Positions 1 through 5,866 of a DNA stretch of 9,613 nt are shown here, piece after piece. Position 1 is the stretch's first letter; each line of letters starts with the position of its first letter. The stretch is from NCBI RefSeq assembly GCF_018613065.1, contig NZ_JAGGQW010000101.1:1-9613 (forward strand), read 5' to 3'. The notes beneath the pieces were generated by a model. The model had not been told where the DNA came from and made no database searches. It saw nothing but the letters and a program-made list of their open reading frames with translations. The stretch is from Bacillus sp. ISL-7. GTDB lineage: Bacteria; Bacillota; Bacilli; Bacillales_B; DSM-18226. The translations under genes were made by a program, and so were the position numbers.

Positions 1-79
1 AGAAGTTTATTTTCATAGTAGTTTAAGTGCATTCCTTCACATTCTGTTCGTATTGTTCATTAACTTTTGTCAATAACAT

Positions 80-117
80 TAATAAAAATAAAAGTGTCAC
101 CAGTCAAGATGACACTT
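80..117 (-). terminator. Rho-independent terminator of the 177-611 gene
   Basis: An 8-bp perfect inverted repeat, AAGTGTCA (92-99) and TGACACTT (110-117), has a 10-nt loop. Read on the minus strand it is followed by a T-rich tract (about 91 down to 80). It lies 60 bp beyond the stop codon of the minus-strand membrane protein gene, so it most likely ends that transcript. Confidence 0.75.
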
Positions 118-176
118 AAACTCTTTTCCCTTAGTTACTCACGTACTTTATGGTAACACTTAACTGTAAACAAAGG

Positions 177-611
177 CTATTTACTTGTTACTATTAACTT
201 TCGTGTTTTGGCATTATATATTTTATAACTAATTTCAAACTCATGGTCTTTTGTAACTGTCACCTCACAATAATAAGGGATTGACTTTCCATAAGCATCT
301 AGTGCAGGAATATCTCTGAAGGAAAACATTTCATCTGTATCGAGCATTTCAAAATCCGCTTCAGAAGAACGACCTGATGAATCTATTTCGATAACACATT
401 TCCCACTGACGACATCATATTCCTTAAGCACAACATATTTTAAACTTGGGAGAGTAACAACTAAAAGTAAAACACCAAATAAAAAGGCTAAAAAGCATTT
501 ACCTATTTCTAATAATGGGTAGTCTTTGTCAATAAACATTAGAATGAAGTAAATTGCTGAGCCTACTACAAACAATACTCCAAGTATGAGCATTAAATAA
601 TAAAAAAACAT
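177..611 (-). CDS. Small membrane protein with two N-terminal helices, unknown function
   Basis: A 144-residue protein that I do not recognise. Two strongly hydrophobic segments (about residues 4-27 and 36-58) are separated by a short charged loop. A polar C-terminal domain of about 85 residues follows, rich in acidic residues and beta-type sequence, with two cysteines (near residues 72 and 114). With a short loop between the helices, the C-terminal domain probably sits on the same side of the membrane as the N-terminus. The start is supported by an AGGAAGTG ribosome binding site just upstream of ATG at 611. It stands alone: a terminator follows it, and the next gene (arr) is divergent and about 290 bp away. 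Confidence 0.75.
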   Translation of the reverse strand: MFFYYLMLILGVLFVVGSAIYFILMFIDKDYPLLEIGKCFLAFLFGVLLLVVTLPSLKYVVLKEYDVVSGKCVIEIDSSGRSSEADFEMLDTDEMFSFRDIPALDAYGKSIPYYCEVTVTKDHEFEISYKIYNAKTRKLIVTSK

Positions 612-901
612 TTTTCACTTCCTATAACAACTCTTCTGTTTCTTACATTACAACATAGTTATTCCACTAACCTGCCAGTTAGCACAATAAGAAAAAGCCG
701 CCTAGAAGGGCAGCTGGACTATAAATATTAGTATCATTTAATTTAATAAATTTAAAATAATCATTAACAGAATGACTCAATATCATTCTCTCTACTTACA
801 TTATACCGTTATTTATATTTTTATAATAGAGTATTTTTTTGTAATTCCTACACTATATTATACTTTAAATACAAATCTAAAAATAGAAGAGGTGTATCAG
901 T
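612..901. other. A/T-rich intergenic region between the divergent membrane-protein and arr genes
   Basis: I see no coding sequence here. The region contains one copy of the dispersed repeat (667-702) with a weak attached hairpin (AGCCGCC to GGGCAGCT, 695-714). It also has a short dyad, AGAATGA-N7-TCATTCT (769-789), that could be an operator or a weak hairpin. The promoter for arr should lie at about 835-865, where TATACT (859-864) is a fair -10 box but no convincing -35 box is visible. Confidence 0.5.
667..702 (+). repeat. Dispersed repeat, copy A
   Basis: Contains the 18-nt core TAGCACAATAAGAAAAAG (680-697). Near-identical cores occur at 1977-1994 and 2519-2536. The upstream part (CTGCCA at 672-677) also recurs in the 1963 copy. 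All copies lie at gene borders. The family is inferred from these internal matches only. Confidence 0.55.
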
Positions 902-1318
902 ATAAATGACAAAAAAGATGTCTTAGATAATGGTCCTTTTTTTCATGGTACTAAAGCAGAATTAGAAATTGGTGATTTATTAGAACCGCAACACTTATCA
1001 AATTACCAAGAAAAAAAATCTAACCATATATACTTTACTGCAACATTAAATGCTACCAAATGGGGTGCTGAATTAGCAACATCTAATTCAAAAGAAAGAA
1101 TCTACATTGTAGAACCATTAGGAGATTTTGAAAATGATCCTAACTTAACTGATAAAAGATTTCCTGGAAACCCAACACGCTCATATAGATCTAAATCACC
1201 TCTAAAAATAATAGCTGAATTAGCTTCATGGGAAAGACACTCTGATGAAGAGATAAATCATATGCTTACATCTTTAAAGAAATTAAGTGAAGAAGGAAAA
1301 AATGTGATATACGATTAA
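902..1318 (+). CDS. arr: NAD+-rifampin ADP-ribosyltransferase (Arr family), no canonical start codon
   Basis: Arr inactivates rifamycins in the cytoplasm by moving ADP-ribose from NAD+ to the C23 hydroxyl of the drug. The reading frame is open and continuous from 887 to the TAA at 1316-1318. It contains the family hallmarks FFHGTKAELEIGDLL (residues 13-27 counted from 902), HIYFTATL (42-49), WGAELA (54-59), IYIVEP and NDPNLTDKRFPGNPTRSYR. The conserved His (15), Tyr (44) and Asp (79), matching the catalytic set of mycobacterial Arr, are all present. Length from 902 is 138 residues, normal for the family. There is no ATG, GTG or TTG in frame before the conserved block. A GAGGTG ribosome binding site (889-894) points to ATA at 902, 7 nt away, where ATG would be expected; ATC at 896 is the alternative. 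Either a rare start codon is used or the gene is silenced by one base change. A terminator follows. Confidence 0.85.
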   Translation: MNDKKDVLDNGPFFHGTKAELEIGDLLEPQHLSNYQEKKSNHIYFTATLNATKWGAELATSNSKERIYIVEPLGDFENDPNLTDKRFPGNPTRSYRSKSPLKIIAELASWERHSDEEINHMLTSLKKLSEEGKNVIYD

Positions 1319-1336
1319 TTTTCAAATAAACACTTC

Positions 1337-1364
1337 CCCCTCAATCATTGAGGGGCTTTTTTTC
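1337..1364 (+). terminator. Rho-independent terminator of arr
   Basis: CCCCTCAA (1337-1344) and TTGAGGGG (1348-1355) form a perfect 8-bp stem with a 3-nt loop, followed by C and a run of seven T. It lies 18 bp after the arr stop codon. Confidence 0.9.
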
Positions 1365-1402
1365 TTTTCCGTTATCAAAATCATTCCAATATGTAAAAAT
1401 TT

Positions 1403-1859
1403 TTAAGTACATAATTTTTCAATCCTATATGCCAATATGGAATAGTAACCATTCTTCACCATATCAGCGATAACTAGTGCATCTTTTTTATCGCTTTTTG
1501 ACTGAGTATTATCTCGATTCTCTTTATTCCTTTTTACATGGTACGAATTTACTGTTACTACATCAATATTCTGTTCGAAAAGCCATTTTGATAGATTAAT
1601 CTAGTAATCCCGTAGGTTCCATGCCAACTATAGTGGTAACTAAGTTATTTGTCTTTTTTAGTTTGTTAATCCAGTTTAATAAAATAGTAAATCCCTCATC
1701 GTTATTTTCAAATGTGAGAGGATCACCTACAACAATTCCCCGAAAATTCACTGCTCGAGCGACATGAAATTGTTGAGCAATGTCCACACCAACAACAAGG
1801 TGTTTAACAGAAATTCTTTCTATTAGTTGATTTTGTTTGTCTTGCATTTTAAACTTCAT
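1403..1859 (-). pseudogene. IS110-family transposase, frameshifted and truncated
   Basis: IS110 transposases are DEDD (RuvC-like) recombinases that, in studied members, use an element-encoded bridge RNA. A strong AGGAGG site precedes ATG at 1859. The first frame encodes about 87 residues with VGVDIAQQFHVARAVNFRG and GMEPTG, giving the first two acidic residues. At 1600-1610 the expected GHYW motif is broken: about two bases are missing and TGG reads TAG. The next frame then continues the same protein (WLFEQNIDVVTVN, then SDKKDALVIAD with the last two acidic residues). Similarity ends near NGYYS at about 1439, and the frame closes at 1403. The C-terminal half with the catalytic serine domain (Transposase_20) is missing, so about 150 of the usual 400 or so residues remain. 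The element cannot be active. Confidence 0.85.
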
Positions 1860-1906
1860 AGTAGGGTTCCTCCTAAAGTGTGAGTTAGAGTGATGTCTAT
1901 ACTCAT

Positions 1907-1935
1907 ATCTTACTGAGGAGCTCCTTTTTTATCAA
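1907..1935 (-). promoter_or_regulatory. Probable sigma-A promoter of the IS110 remnant
   Basis: On the minus strand TTGATA (1930-1935) and TAAGAT (1907-1912) are separated by exactly 17 nt. The ATG lies about 47 nt further on. The spacer holds a perfect 10-bp palindrome, AGGAGCTCCT (1916-1925). Confidence 0.45.
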
Positions 1936-1962
1936 AGTCAATAATTAACTCTCTACAGGAAT

Positions 1963-2042
1963 GCTAAACTGCCACGTAGTGCAATAGGAAAAAGTGATTG
2001 CCCGCAGCCATCCCAATCTTTAACTATTGCACCCAGTTAGTT
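1963..2042. repeat. Dispersed repeat, two copies in inverted orientation (copies B and D)
   Basis: Copy B carries the core TAGTGCAATAGGAAAAAG (1977-1994) on the plus strand. A partial copy, D, reads on the minus strand at 2024-2042. As a result GTGCAATAG (1979-1987) and CTATTGCAC (2024-2032) form a perfect 9-bp inverted repeat 36 nt apart. An inner GATTG/CAATC pair (1996-2000, 2014-2018) could extend a hairpin. Confidence 0.5.
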
Positions 2043-2090
2043 GTTGAAATATGAACCTTTTCAGGTACTTGATAAGTAAACTGTTCCATA

Positions 2091-2483
2091 GTGTCCCCCA
2101 GCTCCCTATTGTTACAAAATAGCCAACGTGAATGGAGAACCACTTTATACCATGACTGTGCGTTTCCTGGTATTGGGTACAAAATGACTGACCATTTATC
2201 TTCCCAAACCGTTTCGATTGCTTCACGTAGAGTTCAATTAATTGAAAAAGGCTTTCATTTTAGAATAGATAACCATGAATTTCTTTTTGAAAAAGACCAT
2301 ACGGGTGCTGGTTACTTAAAATGCGACAATAACCAAGTAGCCATTGTTTCCATGCCTATTAAAACAGATATTTCATTGTTCAAAAAATTGGAATTGGATA
2401 CTATTATTATACGGTCAACGACGCAGGAAGTCGCTGGTCTTGCTGCCGTATTATTTCATACGTTTTATTATTACGATGCTTAA
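2091..2483 (+). CDS. Hypothetical protein, possible tubby-like/LURP-one domain; 5' end doubtful
   Basis: From a GTG the frame gives 130 residues. I do not recognise it firmly. From about residue 45 the sequence alternates short beta-type stretches (GFHFRIDNHEFLFEKD, then YLKCDNNQVAIVSMPIK, then LFKKLELDTIIIR) and ends in a hydrophobic helix (AGLAAVLFHTFYYYDA). This layout resembles the C-terminal part of Bacillus tubby-like/LURP-one-related (scramblase-like) domains, which are usually about 150-200 residues. There is no ribosome binding site before the GTG, the frame is open only back to 2076, and the first 40 residues look non-coding. The gene may therefore have lost its 5' end next to the repeat cluster. 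The domain assignment is inference. Confidence 0.4.
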   Translation: MSPSSLLLQNSQREWRTTLYHDCAFPGIGYKMTDHLSSQTVSIASRRVQLIEKGFHFRIDNHEFLFEKDHTGAGYLKCDNNQVAIVSMPIKTDISLFKKLELDTIIIRSTTQEVAGLAAVLFHTFYYYDA

Positions 2484-2501
2484 AAGTAATTTACAAAGCT
2501 G

Positions 2502-2536
2502 TTCTTCAACTAAGACTTTAGTACAATAAGAAAAGG
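2502..2536 (+). repeat. Dispersed repeat, copy C
   Basis: Holds the core TAGTACAATAAGAAAAGG (2519-2536), matching copies A and B at 15 or 16 of 18 positions. It sits directly between two ORFs and runs up to the 5' end of the 2554 gene. Confidence 0.5.
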
Positions 2537-2553
2537 ATCGCCGTTCCAGCAAA

Positions 2554-2778
2554 GTGAGAGATGGGTATATCTATAACCCGCATGTCATACATTTAGATGG
2601 GAAAGGGGTTGAAAAGCGAATGATTGCCGCTTGGATTTGCGCTGTGATTGCCGGAATTTATTCAGGAATATACTATGGTCAGGCTCCAAGTGCAACGGAT
2701 GTATTCACAGGTTTCATCGCCGGCATTCTGATTGACTTTTATATCCTTTATAGACAGAAAAACGGGTCAGAAGGCTGA
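2554..2778 (+). CDS. Small two-helix membrane protein, unknown function
   Basis: A 74-residue protein, not recognised. After a polar N-terminus (YIYNPHVIHLDGKGVEKR) come two hydrophobic helices: about residues 23-41 (AAWICAVIAGIYSGIYYG) and 48-66 (DVFTGFIAGILIDFYILY). A short charged tail follows. The GTG at 2554 has no clear ribosome binding site, and the frame is open back to 2530 into repeat copy C. The original start may therefore have been replaced. The ATG at 2620 (residue 23) has AAAGGGG upstream, but that site is too distant to be convincing. The terminator overlaps the stop codon, which supports a real gene end here. Confidence 0.55.
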   Translation: MRDGYIYNPHVIHLDGKGVEKRMIAAWICAVIAGIYSGIYYGQAPSATDVFTGFIAGILIDFYILYRQKNGSEG

Positions 2779-2789
2779 TCCGTTTTTTT
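2761..2789 (+). terminator. Rho-independent terminator overlapping a stop codon
   Basis: AACGGGTCAG (2761-2770) pairs with CTGATCCGTT (2775-2784) over 10 bp, including one G-T pair, around an AAGG loop. A seven-T run follows (2783-2789). The TGA stop of the preceding gene (2776-2778) is inside the right arm. Confidence 0.85.
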
Positions 2790-2810
2790 ATGCTATTAAT
2801 TTAAAAACTT

Positions 2811-2851
2811 CCATCTTTTTGCCAAGGAAATCATTTCATTGGATAAGATGG
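2811..2851. repeat. Imperfect long hairpin in the intergenic gap
   Basis: Three paired blocks are nested: CCATCTT/AAGATGG, CCAA/TTGG and GAAAT/ATTTC, with a 1-nt loop and small internal loops. There is no T-run on either side, so it is not an obvious terminator. A weaker hairpin (GAGAA-AAA-TTCTC, 2881-2893) follows. Confidence 0.35.
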
Positions 2852-2929
2852 AATAAAACAACTTATAACCCGATTTAAGGGAGAAAAATTCTCTCTTTTC
2901 ATGTTGCCTTAAAATTTCTTCCTTCAATT

Positions 2930-2974
2930 GAAAAAACTATGAATTACATTCCAACTGAAATGTAATCCATAGTT
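2930..2974 (-). terminator. Rho-independent terminator for leftward transcription
   Basis: Arms at 2935-2950 and 2959-2974 (AACTATG.ATTACATT and its complement, one mismatch) enclose an 8-nt loop. On the minus strand a run of six T follows the stem. It lies about 80 bp past the stop of the 3053-3241 fragment and may also end the ABC transporter transcript. Confidence 0.75.
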
Positions 2975-3052
2975 CCTTAAGTTAATAACATTGATTTCTA
3001 AAGCGGTTTTGCTTCGGAATCTACTCTTTACTGTCAATTTTATCTATGTGCT

Positions 3053-3241
3053 TTATTCTTTTAATTTCTCCTCTTGCGAAAGAGCACTACCCGCTGTAAA
3101 TTCTTCTAAAGCATGCTGGAAACCCCGAGTTGTATAAGTGAGCGATGCGCCACCAACCACACCATATTTGAGGATTTCCATGATTTCATCGATGGTTGCA
3201 CCGCATTTAAGTAGCCTGCCATGTGTAGCAAATGCATTCAT
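3053..3241 (-). pseudogene. Carboxymuconolactone decarboxylase (AhpD-like) family protein, C-terminal fragment
   Basis: The 62 residues match the C-terminal helices of the CMD/AhpD fold: ATHGRLLKCGATIDEIMEIL, then VVGGASLTYTTRGFQHALEEF. This compares with the family pattern H-x-R-x-A-x(3)-G-A-T-x-x-E-I-x-E. Members are usually about 110-180 residues. The N-terminal half, with the CxxCH redox or proton-relay motif, is absent. An in-frame TAG stands a few codons before the ATG, and no ribosome binding site is visible. The first residues (MNAFATHG) replace the expected lead-in. It lies just behind the ABC permease gene, at the edge of the GC-rich block, so the missing part may have been lost when that block arrived. 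Function cannot be retained. Confidence 0.6.
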
Positions 3242-3284
3242 CTTAGGGGCTGACTATTGATAGGGGCTAATCCCTTAAGTGTAC

Positions 3285-4034
3285 TTACCCTAACTGTCGT
3301 TTGAATGCTTGACTGGCGAAGAAGGAAGCGATGACCATGATACCGACGCACCAGGCAAGCGCGATCCAGATATCGTTGCCAACAGACCCTTCATACAAGA
3401 GGGCTCGAATCGCATTCACGATTGAAGTCACGGGCTGATTCTCAGCGAACGCACGGACAATTTTAGGCATGGTTTTGGTAGGAACAAAGGCCGAACTGAT
3501 AAACGGCAGGAAAATCAGCGGGTACGAGTAGGCTGTCGCCCCTTCCATAGACCCCGCTGTCAATCCGGGAATGACCGCCAGCCATGTCAGCGCCAGCGTA
3601 AACAGCCCGAGTATCCCTGCTACCGCGAGCCAATCCAGGATACCAGCACTGGAACGGAAGCCCATCAAGAGCGCGATGAGGATAACCACCACGACAGTAA
3701 GCGCATTGGAAACAAGCGAAGTCAACACGTGAGCCCACAATACCGATGAGCGCTTGATGGGCATGGTAATGAAACGCGCCATCAGTCCGCTCTTTACATC
3801 GTTAAACAGCCGCAAGGAAGTGTAAGCGACGCCGGAAGCGATAGCCATCAGCAAGATTCCCGGCAATAAATAATTGACGTAGTTGTCCGTACCTGTCTCT
3901 ATGGCGCCGCCAAATACGTAGACAAACAGCAGCATCATCATAATCGGCGTAATCGCCACCGTAATAATCGTATCCGGGCTGCGCATGATGTTGCGCATTA
4001 ATCGTCCTAGTATTACCCCTGTTTTGCTTTTCAT
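3285..4034 (-). CDS. ABC-2 type multidrug exporter permease (DrrB-like)
   Basis: The 249-residue protein is the membrane half of an exporter. A polar N-terminus with an amphipathic stretch leads into about six hydrophobic segments (near residues 22-42, 54-76, 103-130, 138-160, 168-186 and 224-242). The family region SYPLIFLPFISSAFVP and the ENQPVTSIVNAIRALLYEG block (about residues 200-218) are typical of DrrB/ABC-2 permeases that export drugs or lipids. Its ATG directly abuts the ATPase stop codon (TAAATG). Its ribosome binding site (AAGGAGGAG) lies inside the last ATPase codons, so the two are translationally coupled. Base composition is unlike the flanks: I counted 32 G+C of 60 in 3301-3360, against 16 of 60 in 961-1020 (arr). 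The substrate is not predictable. Confidence 0.9.
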   Translation of the reverse strand: MKSKTGVILGRLMRNIMRSPDTIITVAITPIMMMLLFVYVFGGAIETGTDNYVNYLLPGILLMAIASGVAYTSLRLFNDVKSGLMARFITMPIKRSSVLWAHVLTSLVSNALTVVVVILIALLMGFRSSAGILDWLAVAGILGLFTLALTWLAVIPGLTAGSMEGATAYSYPLIFLPFISSAFVPTKTMPKIVRAFAENQPVTSIVNAIRALLYEGSVGNDIWIALAWCVGIMVIASFFASQAFKRQLG

Positions 4035-4796
4035 TTACATCTCCTCCTTTATGCCGATGATCGCGAGGAAAATTTCCTCCAATGTTGGCTGCTTCTCGAT
4101 ATACTCCACTTTCGCTGGCGGGAACATCTCTTTGAGTTCTTTAAGGGTACCGGTTGTGATGATTTTTCCGCCATGCAGGATGGCGATATGGTCAGCCAGT
4201 TGTTCGGCTTCCTCCAGATACTGGGTTGTCAGCAAGATGGTCGTGCCCCCGTCGGCAAGCTCCTTGACGGTATCCCAGACTTCAATCCGCGCTTCGGGGT
4301 CAAGCCCTGTCGTCGGTTCGTCGAGAAAAATGACTTCTGGCGTCCCAATCAGGCTCATGGCGATGTCAAGCCGGCGCTTCATCCCGCCGGAATACTTATC
4401 CGCCCGGCGGTTGGCCGCATCGGTCAGGCTGAATCTTGCAATCAGATTGTCAGCGACTTGAGCGGGATTGGAAACTCCTCGCAACTTGGCTATCATCATC
4501 AGGTTTTCCCTTCCTGTGAGCATGCCGTCTAAAGCTGCGAACTGTCCTGTCAAGCTGATGCTCTGGCGAACATGATCCGGTTGACGCTGGACGTCAAAGC
4601 CGCAAATACCGACTTCGCCGCCATCGGGCTTCATCAGCGTCGAGAGGATGTTTACCGTCGTCGTCTTGCCCGCTCCATTTGAGCCCAACAGGGCGAAAAT
4701 TTCGCCACGCCGCACCTCAAAATCCACCCCCTTTAAGACTTCCTTATCTTTAAAGGATTTTTTTAACCCTTTTACAGAAATCGCTGCATTGCTCAT
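4035..4796 (-). CDS. ABC exporter ATPase, daunorubicin-resistance (DrrA) type
   Basis: The 253-residue nucleotide-binding subunit probably powers the permease encoded immediately downstream. Visible motifs in order are Walker A GSNGAGKTT (38-46), Q-loop Gln 85 (SLTGQFAALD), signature YSGGMKRRLDIA (135-146), Walker B VIFLDEP (155-161) with D-loop GLDP, and TTQYLEEAEQLAD (190-202). Gln stands at the usual H-loop histidine position, as in DrrA-type ATPases. A short C-terminal extension with PTLEEIFLAI is also typical of the group. The start is fixed by a strong AAGGAGG site. The 158 bp upstream hold a degenerate copy of the padR control region and the remains of a second DUF1048 gene. The gene may therefore be expressed both from padR and from its own promoter. 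Confidence 0.93.
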   Translation of the reverse strand: MSNAAISVKGLKKSFKDKEVLKGVDFEVRRGEIFALLGSNGAGKTTTVNILSTLMKPDGGEVGICGFDVQRQPDHVRQSISLTGQFAALDGMLTGRENLMMIAKLRGVSNPAQVADNLIARFSLTDAANRRADKYSGGMKRRLDIAMSLIGTPEVIFLDEPTTGLDPEARIEVWDTVKELADGGTTILLTTQYLEEAEQLADHIAILHGGKIITTGTLKELKEMFPPAKVEYIEKQPTLEEIFLAIIGIKEEM

Positions 4797-4861
4797 ACTT
4801 TTTTCCTCCTTATAATAAGCGCAGCAAGGCGCCAGATTGACTATACTTCACTACTCTGTCT

Positions 4862-4949
4862 GACTGATATTCTGTATTACTTACTACCAGGTTAAAAATA
4901 TAACTGAATAGTGAAGGTGACACATTTCATTTGTAACCAGCTATTCAGT
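4862..4949 (-). promoter_or_regulatory. Second, diverged copy of the padR control sequence in front of the ABC genes
   Basis: Positions 4863-4890 match 5888-5915 at 25 of 28 bases in the same orientation (ACTGATATTC.GTATTAC). ACTCTGT also precedes both copies. Just upstream relative to transcription, ACTGAATAG (4903-4911) and CTATTCAGT (4941-4949) form a perfect 9-bp inverted repeat. Between them GTGACACA and TTTGTAAC resemble the padR dyad. No good -35/-10 pair is visible, so I call this a probable PadR-binding region rather than a promoter. Confidence 0.45.
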
Positions 4950-4954
4950 CGAAA

Positions 4955-5131
4955 TTATCTATTGAATTTACTTTTTTCTAATCGCTTCATGATACGCTGA
5001 TTCAAATCTTCACGATACTTGTCGACATAGGTTTTAGCGGTAGCAACTAGTTCGTCGGAAAGGAAGCCAAGTCGTCCCCAGTAACGGTTTGCGTGGTTAG
5101 TGTCGATGCTAGGAGAAACTCCACTTGGAAT
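4955..5131 (-). pseudogene. C-terminal remnant of a second DUF1048 protein
   Basis: After the stop of the intact DUF1048 gene (5138-5140) and a second stop (5132-5134), the same reading frame stays open for 58 codons to TAA at 4955. Its second half, LSDELVATAKTYVDKYREDL then NQRIMKRLEK, closely follows the C-terminal end of DUF1048 proteins. Compare [21 protein letters not shown] in the intact neighbour. The first 20 or so residues do not fit, and there is no start codon. Similar PadR operons often carry two DUF1048 genes in tandem. This looks like the leftover of the second one after a deletion. Confidence 0.65.
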
Positions 5132-5137
5132 TCACCG

Positions 5138-5479
5138 TTAGCCACGACCAATCGTATCGTTCAACTTCTTGCGATATTTGTCCTTCCAAGTTTGCTCATC
5201 CTTCACCAAGTCGTCGCAGAAAGCAGCCACGTCCTCGCCCGTAAGGTCAGTGACTTTCTTGCCTTCCGCTGCTCCTTCCTCGAAGAGGTCGAGAATGCCG
5301 ACAAAGATACGGCTGCTGTCCTTCCAGTCGGTGGGACCACCACCAGCAGTCCACATATATTTTTGGATAGCTTTGTAAGCGTTGCGGTACTCACTTGGAA
5401 GTGCCTTCGCAAGTGCCTCCATCTCCCTCCATTCCCGCTTGTCATCCAGACTTCCGATAATTTTTTCAAAAATATTCAT
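5138..5479 (-). CDS. DUF1048 family protein, partner gene of PadR
   Basis: A 113-residue, mostly alpha-helical soluble protein. The sequence follows the DUF1048 pattern: an N-terminal [20 protein letters not shown], a central [13 protein letters not shown] with a Gly-rich loop, [20 protein letters not shown], and a C-terminal [13 protein letters not shown] helix followed by YRKKLND. The molecular role is unknown. The family is regularly encoded directly after padR, and often before an ABC exporter, which suggests it works with the regulator or transporter. Its ATG lies one base after the padR stop. Its ribosome binding site (AAAGGAGAG) lies inside the end of padR, so the two are coupled. Length is normal for the family. 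Confidence 0.85.
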   Translation of the reverse strand: MNIFEKIIGSLDDKREWREMEALAKALPSEYRNAYKAIQKYMWTAGGGPTDWKDSSRIFVGILDLFEEGAAEGKKVTDLTGEDVAAFCDDLVKDEQTWKDKYRKKLNDTIGRG

Positions 5480-5480
5480 T

Positions 5481-5822
5481 TTACTTCTCTCCTTTTGATT
5501 TTATTTTAGTCTTAAGTTCGTTAATTTTACTTGAGATGAAATCCCATTTTTTCCAAAAAATCTCAAGCTGCTCTTGACCTGCTACGTTGAGTGTGTAAAA
5601 TTTTCTCGGCGGTCCCATAGTGGATGGCTTTTTCTCGATGTCCACCAGATTGTTTTTCTCAAGCCGCATGGTAATCGTATAAACTGTGCCTTCAACCACA
5701 TCAGTGAAGCCAAGTTCTCGCAGCTGTTGCGTAATTTCATAGCCGTAAGTTTCGCCACGGCTGATGATTTCAAGCACACAACCTTCAAGCACCCCTTTCA
5801 GCATTTCCGTGATGTTTTCCAT
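5481..5822 (-). CDS. PadR family transcriptional regulator
   Basis: A 113-residue winged-helix repressor of the PadR type (short subfamily 2). The DNA-binding domain spans about residues 8-85: [32 protein letters not shown], then the recognition helix [19 protein letters not shown] and the wing [20 protein letters not shown]. The C-terminal helix (about 86-110, Lys-rich, with [18 protein letters not shown]) is the dimerisation arm. ATG at 5822 is preceded by GGAGG (TGGAGGTAAAG). As first gene of the operon it very likely represses its own promoter and the ABC genes until a toxic ligand binds, as LmrR does for lmrCD in Lactococcus. The ligand is not deducible. Confidence 0.92.
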   Translation of the reverse strand: MENITEMLKGVLEGCVLEIISRGETYGYEITQQLRELGFTDVVEGTVYTITMRLEKNNLVDIEKKPSTMGPPRKFYTLNVAGQEQLEIFWKKWDFISSKINELKTKIKSKGEK

Positions 5823-5866
5823 TCTTTACCTCCATTTATATTTTACTTATATTTTTTCAGTACTCT

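Noticed and set aside
2020..2226. Minus-strand ORF of 68 codons
   Set aside because: It overlaps the repeat pair and the plus-strand 2091 ORF, has no ribosome binding site, and has a composition unlike a folded protein.
3463..3738. Minus-strand ORF inside the permease gene
   Set aside because: It is an alternate frame of the clearly coding ABC-2 permease.
3985..4532. Plus-strand ORFs opposite the ABC ATPase
   Set aside because: They are antisense shadows of a gene with complete Walker A, signature and Walker B motifs.
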